Shown here piece after piece: positions 36,931 to 49,100 of a stretch of DNA of 64,000 bases (position 1 is the stretch's first letter; every line of letters begins with the position of its first letter). Source of the DNA: Xestospongia muta. Taxonomy: Eukaryota > Porifera > Demospongiae > Haplosclerida > Petrosiidae. The stretch lies in the NCBI GenBank assembly GCA_963693285.1, contig OY848920.1:5531135-5595134 (forward strand), given 5' to 3'. The translations under genes and the position numbers were made by a program. The notes beneath the pieces were generated by a model. It was given only the letters and a program-made list of their open reading frames with translations, did not search any database and had not been told where the DNA came from.

Positions 36931-37981
36931 TCTAAAGCAGTGTTTTTGTGTGGCGTTCCCAAATTCAATTAACTATTGCTAAATTGGCAAGTGGGTGGAG
37001 CATATTATTAGGTTTAATTAAAATTGTAAAAGTTGCTTATACACAGTAAAGTTCCTAAATAAAAATAACGCTATTATCATTTTTGTTCAAAACATTGCAT
37101 ATATTAAACTTCATGGAAGACTCTTTTCTGTTTGCAGAGCTAGCGATGTCTATGCCTAGTAAAGATAATAACATTGTCACTTTTGAATGGTAAGGAAGTA
37201 CATACTATGTAATGTAAGATGTACTTAAGAGCCATACATTAGCAATGTTTAGATACAGTTCTATTCAGTTTACCAAATTATTTCTCTTTTCTCTATGCAT
37301 ACAATAGTTTTGCTATTGATCTAAACTGGAAGGCAGATAAACTCAAACTAGGGAGAAAGAGAGAGTGTGTGTGTGTGTTTCCTCTCCATTTTCAATGAGT
37401 TTAAGTCATTTTTAGGTGGACCACAAAACTAAAAGATACCTCTGCCAATGTATAATCTATGACCACTTGATATTTACTGTTACATTTATAAGGCTACACA
37501 CAAATATCCTGTATTGACAGGCAGAAAGCTCAAAGGAGATTGCTAGGCAACACAAGGAACTCCCTTTGAAATGTATAGCCACAATCACTCCAGTATATGA
37601 TGTAATTATCACAAAAGTGCCTTTGCAGGCATATCAATATATGTATATTATGTAATCTACATACAATCTACATGTATACATGTATATTATGTAATCTACA
37701 TATATATGTATTCTATAGTGATGACATGTATAGCATCCATGTGACAATACAATCATCCCTTTGAAAATAGGATTAAACATTTAGCCATTTAAGAAATAAA
37801 AATAAAGTTGCCAAAAAACAGGCAAAATTGCTAAACTACAGCAAATTATCCAATTTTCCCACTACATAATAATATCCACAGAAATGTGTAGAATTTATAA
37901 CTGTTGATCAATCTATCGTAACAGACAAACAGTTCAAGATTTGCTACATTACATTTATTAAAGATGAATCAACAAATTGTA
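36931..37981. other. Intergenic region between STK40 and PNISR
   Basis: Mostly AT-rich. On the plus strand, an exon-like block at 37139-37188 has an acceptor (TGTTTGCAG), an ATG reading MSMPSKDNNIVTFE and a GTAAGG donor. It could be an early exon of a transcript divergent from STK40, but no continuation was found. Confidence 0.35.
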
Positions 37982-40900
37982 TTACCTCGACAATTTGTCA
38001 CTGTCTTCATCAGACAGTTTGTTTCTCTTGTCATGTCTGGAACTTTTTTTAGAAGATGGAGAATGATAATGATGTCGGTGAGTTCGTGAAGGTGATTTTG
38101 ATCGATACTGTGAGTGCTTTTTTTCTTTATCATAACCATCCTTTGATGATTGACTAGAAGAAGCTGACTGTGGAGTAACTACTTTGTCTTCTCGTTTCTC
38201 TTGATGATCTTTCTCATAATGTTTATCTGTTTTGGAAGAAGATTTAGATGAGGACTTTGTCTTCTCAGAGGACTTTCGTTCATCTGAAGAATGATGTCTA
38301 TAATGCTTGTCATCACGATGAGATTTAGAGGAATTCTTGCTAGAGGACGAGGAGTGAGAAGATCTCTCACTATCTCTCCTTTCTAAAGTAGACTTTGGAG
38401 ATACAGTTTCAGAGATTTCCCTACTAACAGAGTCCCATTTTGAACTCTTTCTTTTCAGCTTCCCTACTTCTTGTTTTGGTGGTTGATAGCTACGAATTAT
38501 TTCACCTTTAAATGCTGCAGATACTTGATCTGGATCAAGGATTGGTGAGGACTCTTTCTCTTTCATTGGATGGGGAGTGTCATCAACATCACTATCTGAA
38601 CCATACAGCTCATCAAGACCTAGAAATAGACATGTACTTGGTCTTTATTAATACAATATCTATTAATACATGTAATGTATATATACATGTATACGCTGTT
38701 CAGGTTAACTTTGATCCTTGACTCAATGTCAAGGATCAAAGCTAGCAATGTGAAGGGAAAGGTTTGCACCATTTAATAGTCATTACAATAGCACTTAAAA
38801 TATTTAATTGTGACAATACCTTCAAAGGCAAATAGTATAACACAAATCCCATATTGTTTTCTTGGATTCCAAAGTCATGTGATATCACATATATTGTGCA
38901 TGTTATTAATGAATGCTCATGTGTGCACTCCCCAATGCAACAAAATGCTTTAAAATAGTTTAAAATATCTTATTAGGTAAAAGCAACAACTAATCAGGGC
39001 AAAAACATAAGGCCACACCTCTAATTCATTAGCATCACTGTCAAAATTCCACAAACTACATGCAAATAATTTATACACTGTATGTTACCTAGTGTGTTCC
39101 TTTCAATTGAGTGATCTTTTGTTCCTCCTATAACAAAATATTATTAATAATAACTTTATAAAATGAGCTATTCACACATTGTACATGTACATATATGTCA
39201 TATTACATGTAAAAGTACATCAACTCCAAATGTACATGTAGGATAACCCACATATACAATTATACATGTATGCACACAACCCACTACTATGTATGAGAGC
39301 CAAACCATGAAATAACATTAGCTGAGAATGTATTATTCATGTACATGTAATAGGTTGTGATCCACAAACATGAAACTCAATATTGCCAAACACCAAAGAC
39401 AGATGTGAACATATACATTACCTTATCTTATATACAAGTCAATACTTACCAGAATACTCTTCAAGTGCTTCTCTAGCCAATGCCTTCATTTCTGCTGTGG
39501 TTACCTCTAACAATATCTCAGTAAGAGTTCGACGAACTTTAGTAATCTGCAAGTGTGCATAAAGTTTATACATGTACAACAAAGATAAATGTCCATCTAT
39601 CAAAACATTGTGGATATATACAATAAACATATTCTCCCATATGTGATGATTTCTACATGTACAAGGTCACTAGAGGCCATATTAGTGAATAGAATAACTA
39701 TCAAGACAATTAGTAATGATGTATTCATGTAACACAGGGTCAACATGTGTCTTTCTTACCACATCAAATTGTTTCTCCTCTTCCTCATCACTAATATCTT
39801 TAATTCGTCTATGCTTTGTTTCCTCATTCTGGTAAATGATGACAACATACAATAACACTACAAAGTACTACAACATTCAGTTTATAATAAGTACAGCAGT
39901 ATATTAAAATGTACTATACAAATATTTAGTATTCAGACAAGTTTTGTAAGCAATCCCTTTACTTTCACAATCAAAATTTTGCTTTGAAAAAAAAAACAAA
40001 CAGGCCCATTACATTGTGTTTACACATAAATTATACCTTTAATACAATAGTCTAAATAGAAAAAAGAGCGTGAACAATATGAAAATATGTGTGGTCAAAG
40101 GATTGACAAGTTAAACATCTGTAAAAGTAGTTCTATAACTGCTTCGACAGCAGTGACGTTGCAGTAAACATAAAAAAATAGTACCAATAGTCTGGTATTA
40201 ATGAAAACAGCAAGCAGCCAACAGCATTTCAGCAATGCTAGTTTCTGAAGCTTTACTGTAGAATCAGTCATATTTATCATTGTTGTCAGAGACAATTCTC
40301 ATTGCAATTTACATCTTAATCTGGGAGCATAGTATTAACGGCTTTTGATAGTTGCATTAAAAATGTAGAAAAAATACTGGACATGTATATATACACGTGA
40401 TCATTATCTGAAATACTAACCTAAGATTAAAAAATTGAAAAGGAAGTTGTATAACAGTAATCACACTCATCAGTATATGGAAGGTGTGAACCGCTGGTGT
40501 ACATGATAGTAAAATGTATAATTTAGTTTTGGCAACAACAGTTGAGACATTCTTTCAAGACAAAATATATAAATATTATGTGGAGTTTATGATACAAAAA
40601 ATTACATCATTGAAGACACCTGTTAAATAAAAACAGAAATTTACCGAAAGTGGTGGCTCCTACAGATACATTGTACATGTAATTTTGCAATAATACAAGT
40701 AGTATATACAATATATATCTAAATGTCTTCTCTATGTACACGTAGATGTATTTGCACATGTACACTGTACATATTCCATTGAAACATGTATATGTACATG
40801 TATATTGATAATACCATGAAGCATGATATTACATATAATATGTTCCTTACTCTCGTGGGAGATTGAGATAGGCTTCTCTTTCTGTAATGAGGGCTATGAC

Positions 40901-43900
40901 TTCTTCTCTTTTGTCTCTCGTGTTCTCCTGTCTCTTCTGGTTCATCCACTTCATCCTTCCAACAAGGGTGCTTCCTTTCATCTTGTTTTGAAGATTCTTG
41001 TATTGAGCGTTCCATATCTTTTACTTTCTTTTTTTCTAATCTTTCTAACTCTTCTTTCAACCATTTAGGAAGACCTTTCTGTTGTAATTGAGCTATGTAT
41101 AGAAAAATACATTTACATATAGTGTCATCTAAATGTACATGTACATGTATATAAACTAACAATTAAATGATTGCACATCTTGCTTCTTACACGTATATGC
41201 ACAAACTTGTAAACCAATGAGTCTTACTATCAAGTAATCCATGTATTTAACACTTACCTAGAGCATAATTTACCATTGGTGGTAAACTAGATTGTTGTTG
41301 TTGCTGATAAGGCACAAAACCTTCTGCACTATAATCTAATGAGCTACTACTGGCTACCATTTGTTCTTGATAAGGAGGAGCCATATATGATTGATCACGT
41401 TGAGGATAAGGAGCATCATGATGTGAAGGAATAGAGGGCTCTTTGTTTCTGCCATGTCCATAATCCACTGACTGTATATTGCTAAGTACAGATGAGTAGC
41501 CATGACCATAATCATATGAATCAATGTTGGAATCACTAGGAGGATGAATTGGTTGAACAGATTGCTCTGACCAGTATTCCCGGTATCCCTTCTCTTCATA
41601 AGATGAATGTGATTGCCATTCTGGATCTCTAGTGAGTGGTCTCTCCTCATAGCCTGCTCTCCTGGGATGGTCTGGTGGAGCCTCATGATGAGTTCTCACA
41701 TAGTGAGATGGATATTCATCTGGGTAGGGCACTCGATCATCCCTCCAAAATTGTCCACCTTTTCTATCAATATGTGGTTCATTAGAATGCACAGTTGGAG
41801 GATACCCCTCTTCAGAATAGCAATAATGATCCATTGGAGTCTTATCAAACTGATTACGACCAGTTGGTGCATGTGGAAAATCATGATGTTTATCACCTGC
41901 TGACCAGTGATCTGTATGTGGAGGCACATGGGATGGTGTTTCTGTAAATTGTCTTCGATATTCAGCATATTCACTTGGGCTAGGATACAATTCTGTCTGT
42001 TTGGGAGTCTCCTTTGTATTCATTCTATTACTGCTCTCTTCATCACTATCACTCTCATTCTCGAGAAGAGCTGCCATTTTCTTTGTTGTATCATCTTGCT
42101 GCTGTACATCACTCTCTACTTCATGGATACTAATATTTTGTGTCTCTGTTTGTTGGGAATGTGTCTCAATTGTTTCTGGTTTCTTTAGTCCTTGTAAAAC
42201 TTGCAATTGGGTCACTATCTTGCCAAGTGATTGAAGCATTTTTGTGGCATCTTTAGGAGCAGGCTCTTCAGAAGTATGCATATTGCTATTAGTAGGTGCT
42301 GTTATGGGTGATGTTACTGTGGATGAAGATATAGTCACAGCAATTCCAGTATCTTCTGTAATATTTGGCTTGCTACTTTCAGGAGACAAGAGATCTAAGC
42401 CTGGTATAGAACAGGTCTTAGTATGTTTCTTGGTATTATCTATGAAATAAAATAGCTGTATAAAGTACGCTCTTGTAACCATTTAGAACTATACTTGATA
42501 ACTTAAAGACCTTCATTATTTAACATACAACATATCTTTAAAAGAGACAGTAAAACATAATCATTTCCCCTACATTTAGATGTGATCTAACGACTACTTG
42601 ATATGTACAACAACATAGTTCCTAATGTTGTGATGTACATGCACTTACAGAATGCATTATTATAAAAAATGAACAAAAAAGCCAGTACTTACCCTGGGAT
42701 TGTACAAGCTTATCTACCTCATTATTATTGTCTTGTGATAATAATTCACTTGTTTTCTGAGCTATTACATCACCAAATGTCTCATAGTAAGTACTTGTCT
42801 CCGTGGGATCACCAGATGACATTTGAGGTTTATCCACTAACTTTACTGCCAAACTGCTCTCAGTTAATGATTTGTTAGAAAAAGAGCCAGTACTCTGCTG
42901 TCCTTGATAAGAAAAGGAAGATGTAGAATGTAGTGGATTACTGACATCAGAGGATTGTTGTCTGCTGTTATACTGATGGTCTTCTTTTAACAAAGACTCA
43001 GGACCTTCAGAAGGTATTTTCCACGAAGTGTGTTGCTGTAATGATGGATTAAGTATATTTTGATACTGACTCTGCTGGTGTCCATCATACGATTTAGGAG
43101 GTGTGGTAAAAATGGTACCCTGATGTGATGAAAGGGGAGGTCTTGGTGGTTGCCAGTATTGTTCATTTGGTGGACCATGATGTCCGTAGGGATCAGGATA
43201 TGTGGGATAGGATTGAGTCTGAGGGTATGCTGGAGGCTGTTGAGGATGAGATGGATGTTGTGGATAATGGGAGGGAGGATGTGAAGGAAATTGTAGAGGT
43301 TGTAAAGGCTGGGAGGAAGCATGTGGAGGATGAGGGGAAGGCTGTGGAAATCCAGAAGGAGGATGTTGAGGATGCGAGGAAGGCTGAGAAGGATGGGAAG
43401 GAGGCTGGAGAGTATGTGATGGAGGATGCGAAGGGTGGGAGGGAAGCTGTGAAAAATGGGAAGGTGGTTGTGCTGAATAAGAGTGAGATGGATAAGGAGG
43501 TTGTGGAACATGAGAAGTAGGTTGTTGAACGTGTGAGTAACAACCAGTCTGTGAAGGAGAAGGATATATTGGAGGATGTTGTTGTTGATAAATAATTGGT
43601 TGTTGTTGTTGTTGTTGTTGGTAATATTGTTGTTGCATTTGTTGTTGCTGCTCCATTAGTTGTCTTTGTTGAGCCCATTGTGCAGCTTTAGCTGCCCATT
43701 CATTACTACTATCACCTACATGTAATGTACAAAGAATATTAATACGCATATATAGAAGTAGATTTACAATAGTAATGTCAAGAAACCTAAAGTTAATAAA
43801 AACATTATAATTTAGCTCAAACAATGATGCACACACAGATATACTACATATACATAGTATATGTACAAGTATGTATTACCTGGTTTAGTTACAGCAGCAG

Positions 43901-43982
43901 GAACATTAGTTGGTACTTGAGGGGGCATGCCATACTGCTGCCAGTAGTTAAACTGTTGACCACCACCTTGTTGCTGCCACAT
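37982..43982 (-). CDS. PNISR: PNISR-like arginine/serine-rich splicing-associated protein
   Basis: Coding exons 5'-3': 43982-43880, 43715-42693, 42439-41258, 41092-40851, 39828-39760, 39546-39450, 39127-39089, 38619-37982. These give 1130 codons plus a stop, in phase throughout. Matches to vertebrate PNISR are in order: the Trp/Gln-rich N-terminus (MWQQQGGGQQFNYWQQYGMP), WAAKAAQWAQQRQL, then GLPKWLKEELERLEKKKVKD, an acidic patch (ISDEEEEKQFD), TLTEILLEVTTAEMKALARE and a C-terminal SRSKSPSRTHRHH-type RS tail. PNISR is a nuclear-speckle protein that interacts with the SR-related splicing factor PNN. Residues about 40-770 are expanded low-complexity Gln/Pro/His/Ser sequence, making the protein longer than the roughly 800-residue human one. 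A non-coding first exon probably lies at about 45180-45290. Confidence 0.9.
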
Positions 43983-45179
43983 ACTAGTACTAGAAATGTA
44001 CATACAGGAAGACAACTTCAAACAAAATTTGCCTTGGACACAACAAATTACTCCTTGAAGTACTGCTATATGTGACAACGTATATTGCTAGCAACCTAAT
44101 TGTACAACCTTGCAGTATGTCAAGTAAAAGTACTTAAATTGTTGACCACTGTCATGACTATACAACAGAATCACTAATATAATGTAATTATTTGTTGGGG
44201 CAAGCCTGATCAACACTTGAAGAATATTAACTCAATTAACTTTTCTTATCGATACAAACTCATCATGTCTATGACACATCATGACATACAAGTATGACTT
44301 TGCTTCCATCAAATTAAGCTATGTTGTCAATCAAACCTTCTTTTCTCTCAGTTATCGAGATCTGTTCTTCAAGTAGTATATGTCATTGACATACATGTAC
44401 CTTACATTCAAATCTGCTTACCTTGTTCATTAATTAATTTATAACATAGAAATTATTTCACAAATAATTTCAAACAAAAAAGATATTCTAACATTGTACC
44501 ATAGCTTGCTCAGGCTTGCCCTCACAATAATATATTATTGATTAAGGCACTGCTTCAACATTTTAGCATGGAATCATTGTCGCAACAACAAATTAATAGC
44601 AATGGGCAACCTTTAATGAACATTACACCATAATATTAATGAAATCAAGAACTATAATTAATAAGGAGGATAAAAGAATTCAATACATGTCTTCCATCAC
44701 TCCCACAATAAACACATTAACAAGGAATTAGTCGCCAAAAGCCATTTTACAGCAATTTGCCAAATTTCCAGGAAATAAGTTATTAGAACTAACAGATATG
44801 TTTATCATTTGGAGTAATAAAACATGACTAATAACAAAAAATACAACAGTTGTCCTAAATAAAACTAAGACAATACACTATACTTTAACTAAACTTTTAA
44901 TTACTAAATCTATGCAATCATTGATATTAGAGTACAACTACTGTAATATCTAATATCTATGGTGCAGTAAGGGTTCATACATGCCGTAACACAATACTCC
45001 ACCAGAACAAACATGTATTAATGTTATACCACGTGTAAAGTCAGTCATTAGTTTATTGAGCTAGTTAACATATTTCTTCAATATCTACACACACATAGTA
45101 TCCCATGTTACATAATAACGAATACAATATCACTATACATTGATATATACAGTATATATTTAGTACTGCAAATACTAAC
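43983..45179 (-). other. PNISR: First intron of PNISR
   Basis: The donor GGTTAGT lies at 45179 and the acceptor is just upstream of the ATG at 43982 (TACTAG or TTTCTAG). No other feature was seen in it. Confidence 0.55.
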
Positions 45180-45344
45180 CAATAAATTCTGAATGATATT
45201 TATGGTCTTTTGAGTTTGGAGCATCCACTAATTCCAGTATCTTCATGAATATAATACACACGTGAGCTGTTAAGCTATCTGACAATGTAAAATTATTTAA
45301 GGGCGTGTCAAGTTTCGTTAAATAAGAGACTTGGAGTAACCAAA
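45180..45344. promoter_or_regulatory. Divergent promoter of PNISR and COX6A
   Basis: About 165 bases separate the probable non-coding PNISR exon (minus) from the COX6A start codon (plus). The interval must hold both 5' UTRs and their shared promoter. CACACGTGAG at about 45258-45267 contains a CACGTG E-box. No TATA arrangement can be assigned. Confidence 0.5.
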
Positions 45345-45713
45345 ATGGCAACTGTTTTCAGACGCTCTGCGACTCGTTTTTTTTCTCTTTGGAAGAATCA
45401 AGGCTGGAGAAGATCAAGTACTTTTGCTAATCTCTACAAAGCCGAGGAGGAACATGCAGCCAAGACAACTTCGTTATGGAGGAATATATCTCTCTTTATA
45501 GCAATACCAGGATGCCTTGCTGTGGCTGTTAACGCTTATAAAGCAGAACAGGATCATATGCATCATATTGAAGAACATGGACGACCAGAATTCCTTCCTT
45601 ATGCTCATTTACGTATCCGAGCCAAGCCATTTCCTTGGGGTGATGGTAACCACTCCCTCTTCCACAACCCTCACACTAACGCTCTACCAGAAGGCTATGA
45701 AGATGAACATTAA
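45345..45713 (+). CDS. COX6A: Cytochrome c oxidase subunit 6A, mitochondrial
   Basis: A single uninterrupted frame of 122 residues. COX6A is a nuclear-encoded single-pass subunit of complex IV in the inner membrane and helps regulate and dimerise the enzyme. A basic presequence ([16 protein letters not shown]) is followed by [20 protein letters not shown], the transmembrane segment, and then the family signature: [40 protein letters not shown]. The length and order match animal COX6A. Intronless structure is unusual beside its intron-rich neighbours, but the frame is intact and there is a promoter region, so a processed pseudogene is unlikely. It is divergent from PNISR and convergent with NOP53. 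Confidence 0.97.
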   Translation: MATVFRRSATRFFSLWKNQGWRRSSTFANLYKAEEEHAAKTTSLWRNISLFIAIPGCLAVAVNAYKAEQDHMHHIEEHGRPEFLPYAHLRIRAKPFPWGDGNHSLFHNPHTNALPEGYEDEH

Positions 45714-46127
45714 TAGAGTGTTTAGTATTGTACTGTTGGCATTGATATAGGCTATGATAATAGTAGTAGGATTATATCATTATAATGTACACATAATTAG
45801 TAATTCATTTTCTCAAAGTTAAAGTTCATAGATGGTGGGCTTTGAATTCAACTGTTATCTTCACCAGTTTGTTGTAGTTTAACTCTATAGGTATTTTGTG
45901 ATGAAACATGCTTGTTTCTTAAGAGTCATTAGTACAATGTATGTACCTGATGATGCTAACATGCACAACTTGCTATCTATCAATAGCTTGGTAAAGATTC
46001 ATTAACAAATGAGCAACCAATGTAGTCAGTGCTTCAAACATATTCCTTGTTTTCAATACTCAATGTTACGATTGAACAATATCACTATGTTTACAATGTC
46101 TATATACATTGTAACTAGAATAAGATG
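45714..46127. other. Convergent intergenic region COX6A/NOP53
   Basis: About 410 bases between the two stop codons, holding both 3' UTRs. No other feature was seen. Confidence 0.7.
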
Positions 46128-49100
46128 TTAAGGGTCCACTCGAAGGTCATATGATCTGCTCTCTACCCACTTTACTCGTGGAAAATTCTTTCTATATCTA
46201 CACAATTATAAAAATTGGATAAAATACCTCAATTAATATTACCTAATAAGATAATTGAAATGTTCTAACAACTAAAATGAATTCATATTATCTTGATAAC
46301 ACCCCTCAATTGATTCTCATCACTCAGAGGCAAAGGCATGTACATTTATTGTGGTGCACCATGTACAATTATTACATGTAGTCAAAGAAAATACCTTGCT
46401 TTTGTCTTTGGTCCAGTTGGCTCTGTCATGTTTCGTTTCTGCAAGCTTTTGAATCGATCGTGTATAGATCCCGTTTCAGCCTAGAATGAAATCACAACCA
46501 ACAAATTGATCAACAACTTTTGTAGTTTATCTACAATTATTTTGAATGTAATAATTCGTTATTCAGTTATATTCTTTAATCCAAAATGCATTGTAGATTT
46601 GATATCAAGGAAACATTAATAATCAAAGCAGAAAAGTGCCAGGTTCTTCCACTTAACTACTGACCTAGCTATTAAGAACACTTCTTACTAAAATGTTCAA
46701 AACAAATGCTTACATATTACAAAGTTACTGTACAGCCATTTTGTACATGACTTTTACAAACCCAGTATCCATGAAGATTCAGAATTGATAAAAGACTATA
46801 AAACAATTACAATTTTTACAAACATTGTTTGACACTTCTTCAACCATTGTTAGCATGTTTTTTCCAAAAGTGGGAGTACATTATTAACATTATAAACCTA
46901 TACACACATATATAATACATTTACCCAAATAATCTCAGACCTGAAGCATTCTTAGAGAACTACATAACTCTGAACTAAGTTGAACATCAATGAGAGGTTT
47001 TTGATATCTGCATTGAGAAAGTAAAAATAACAATGACGAATAAAAGTAAAAGTAAAGTGATATACTCTTATCTGATGTAACTACATGTAATTGGATGATT
47101 GACACAAATGTACGTGTAGTATGTACTCAGCTAATAATTGTTTCATCTGATTTGTCTCTCGTGTATATTAGAACAGAATGATTAAACCAAAGCACTTACA
47201 TTGTACATGTATAAGTGCATTATAAGGCAACCAAATAACACTATAGTCTAAATAATGGTATTATACCCACATGTACATTCATTAAAACATTTTAAGATGT
47301 TAGGAGTGACAATTTTAATCTCACAACCTGCAAAATGCTTAAATGTTTCAAAATGTTCCTCCTTATATAGCTACTGTACTCTTATTCGTAACAATACCTA
47401 TGTTTCCCAATTCTCTTTGTTCTGTATAGTTCAGAGAACTCTTTCCTCTGCTTTCTCTTAGCAATCCTCTCTTCTGTTAATCTTTTCTTAGCAGCAATTT
47501 CTTTTTTTAAAGAACGTAATCTAAGAAATATGTTCAATTATTACATGTACTATATGTACCTATTATACACAACATTATACTACTATACCTGTAAACATCT
47601 GCAAGTCTTATCTTTTCCAGCTTTTGTTTCTTTTCAAGCAATATCTGAAGTATGTGTACATAACAAAGAGAAAAAGAACATAAAGTAAAAGCAAAAGTAA
47701 ACACAAAATACTTGTACATATGCTTGGAAATTTTGAAGAGTAAGGCTTTCACAAACTTCACATATTTATAGATTCACAAATTTTTATTATTCAACTATTG
47801 CAGTATGCATTGAACTTTAGCTCATGAAAATGGTCAACTGAAGTAATTTACAAAAATTTTACTCCTCGAAATTAGTGATCTCACTAATTCAAATTACATG
47901 TTATCTTTTTAAGACAAATAGCATGTAATTTGTCATAACATAAATATTTAAGTTACAGTGATACTTTGTAGATTTTACTTACAGCCTGTTTCCGTAATTT
48001 TTCTTTCCTTCTTTGTTGGTTAGTCTTTTTGTTAGAGGCAAGAATAGGTCTTTTAAGTACAGGTACTGTTTCTGTTATTGACTCATTTACTTCTTCATCA
48101 TCTGATTTTGCCATTCCATCTAGACCCTCTGACATTTCCATTATCCATTGTTTCTTGGAATAGAGAGACAAAATAATGAGATAATTAGCATGTGGTCTAT
48201 TATAATACGATTACAGCTTGTCACATATTGCACCAAATTATGTTGGTACCTTTTCAATATAGAAGCATATTTTCTAAATACGCTCGTATTCTATTTTTCA
48301 GTATGACTTGACTTTGCATGCCTCATTGACATAAGTGGATACAGGATATGGATATAATGGATGAACTTATGATCCTAGTCATACTAAGCATTTCCTAATA
48401 GTACATCTAGGAGCTATCAGGTTCAAAAATATAAAATATGGATAAAAGACAAAGTGATAAGCTGGAATCAAGAGGTTGTACATGCACAGAAAAAGCTTTG
48501 ATTGTTCATGTTGTTCCTCTAGATATAAATTTGTATTACTACGTAGAAAAAATAATACAGGGTTACACAAATAAAAAGCTTGTGATAGCATTGGTAGACT
48601 CACTTCTATATCTCTGTGGTCCATCTTTGTCATTGTGAGTTTCTTGTTTAACTTGTGAGTAGATTCTAAATATTTCTGTTCAGATGATACAGCTTTCTGC
48701 AACAAATACTATAGGAGAATGATAAAACATAACATTACACTACAGTATGCATACATTACATGTATTCAAAGTTTCAAACATCAGTATACATATTATATGT
48801 ATTCAAACATTAGTGCTAATATAACCACAGTTACAACGTTTGTCTTGAAAGTACATGTAAATAGCTGTGACACAAATTACTGGGACAAACACATACATAT
48901 ACAGAATACGATAGAAAGCATGTGGGATGGATCTACATCCAATAATACAAAAAAAGAAAGCAACAATAGCAATGGTATCATCATTACAAATAGTAAATTG
49001 ACAATGTAACAAAGACTATTAAGACTGTTCAAACTGGTCTACTGAAAAAAAATTGATGATACCTGATGATCCATAAAGGTTGGGTTATAAGACAATCCAG

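Noticed and set aside
41613..42450. Several plus-strand frames opposite PNISR exon 3
   Set aside because: Antisense shadows with no recognisable domain.
43125..43678. 131- and 161-residue frames overlapping PNISR in other frames
   Set aside because: Shadows of low-complexity Gln/Pro/His coding sequence; the PNISR frame has matching splice phases and conserved motifs.
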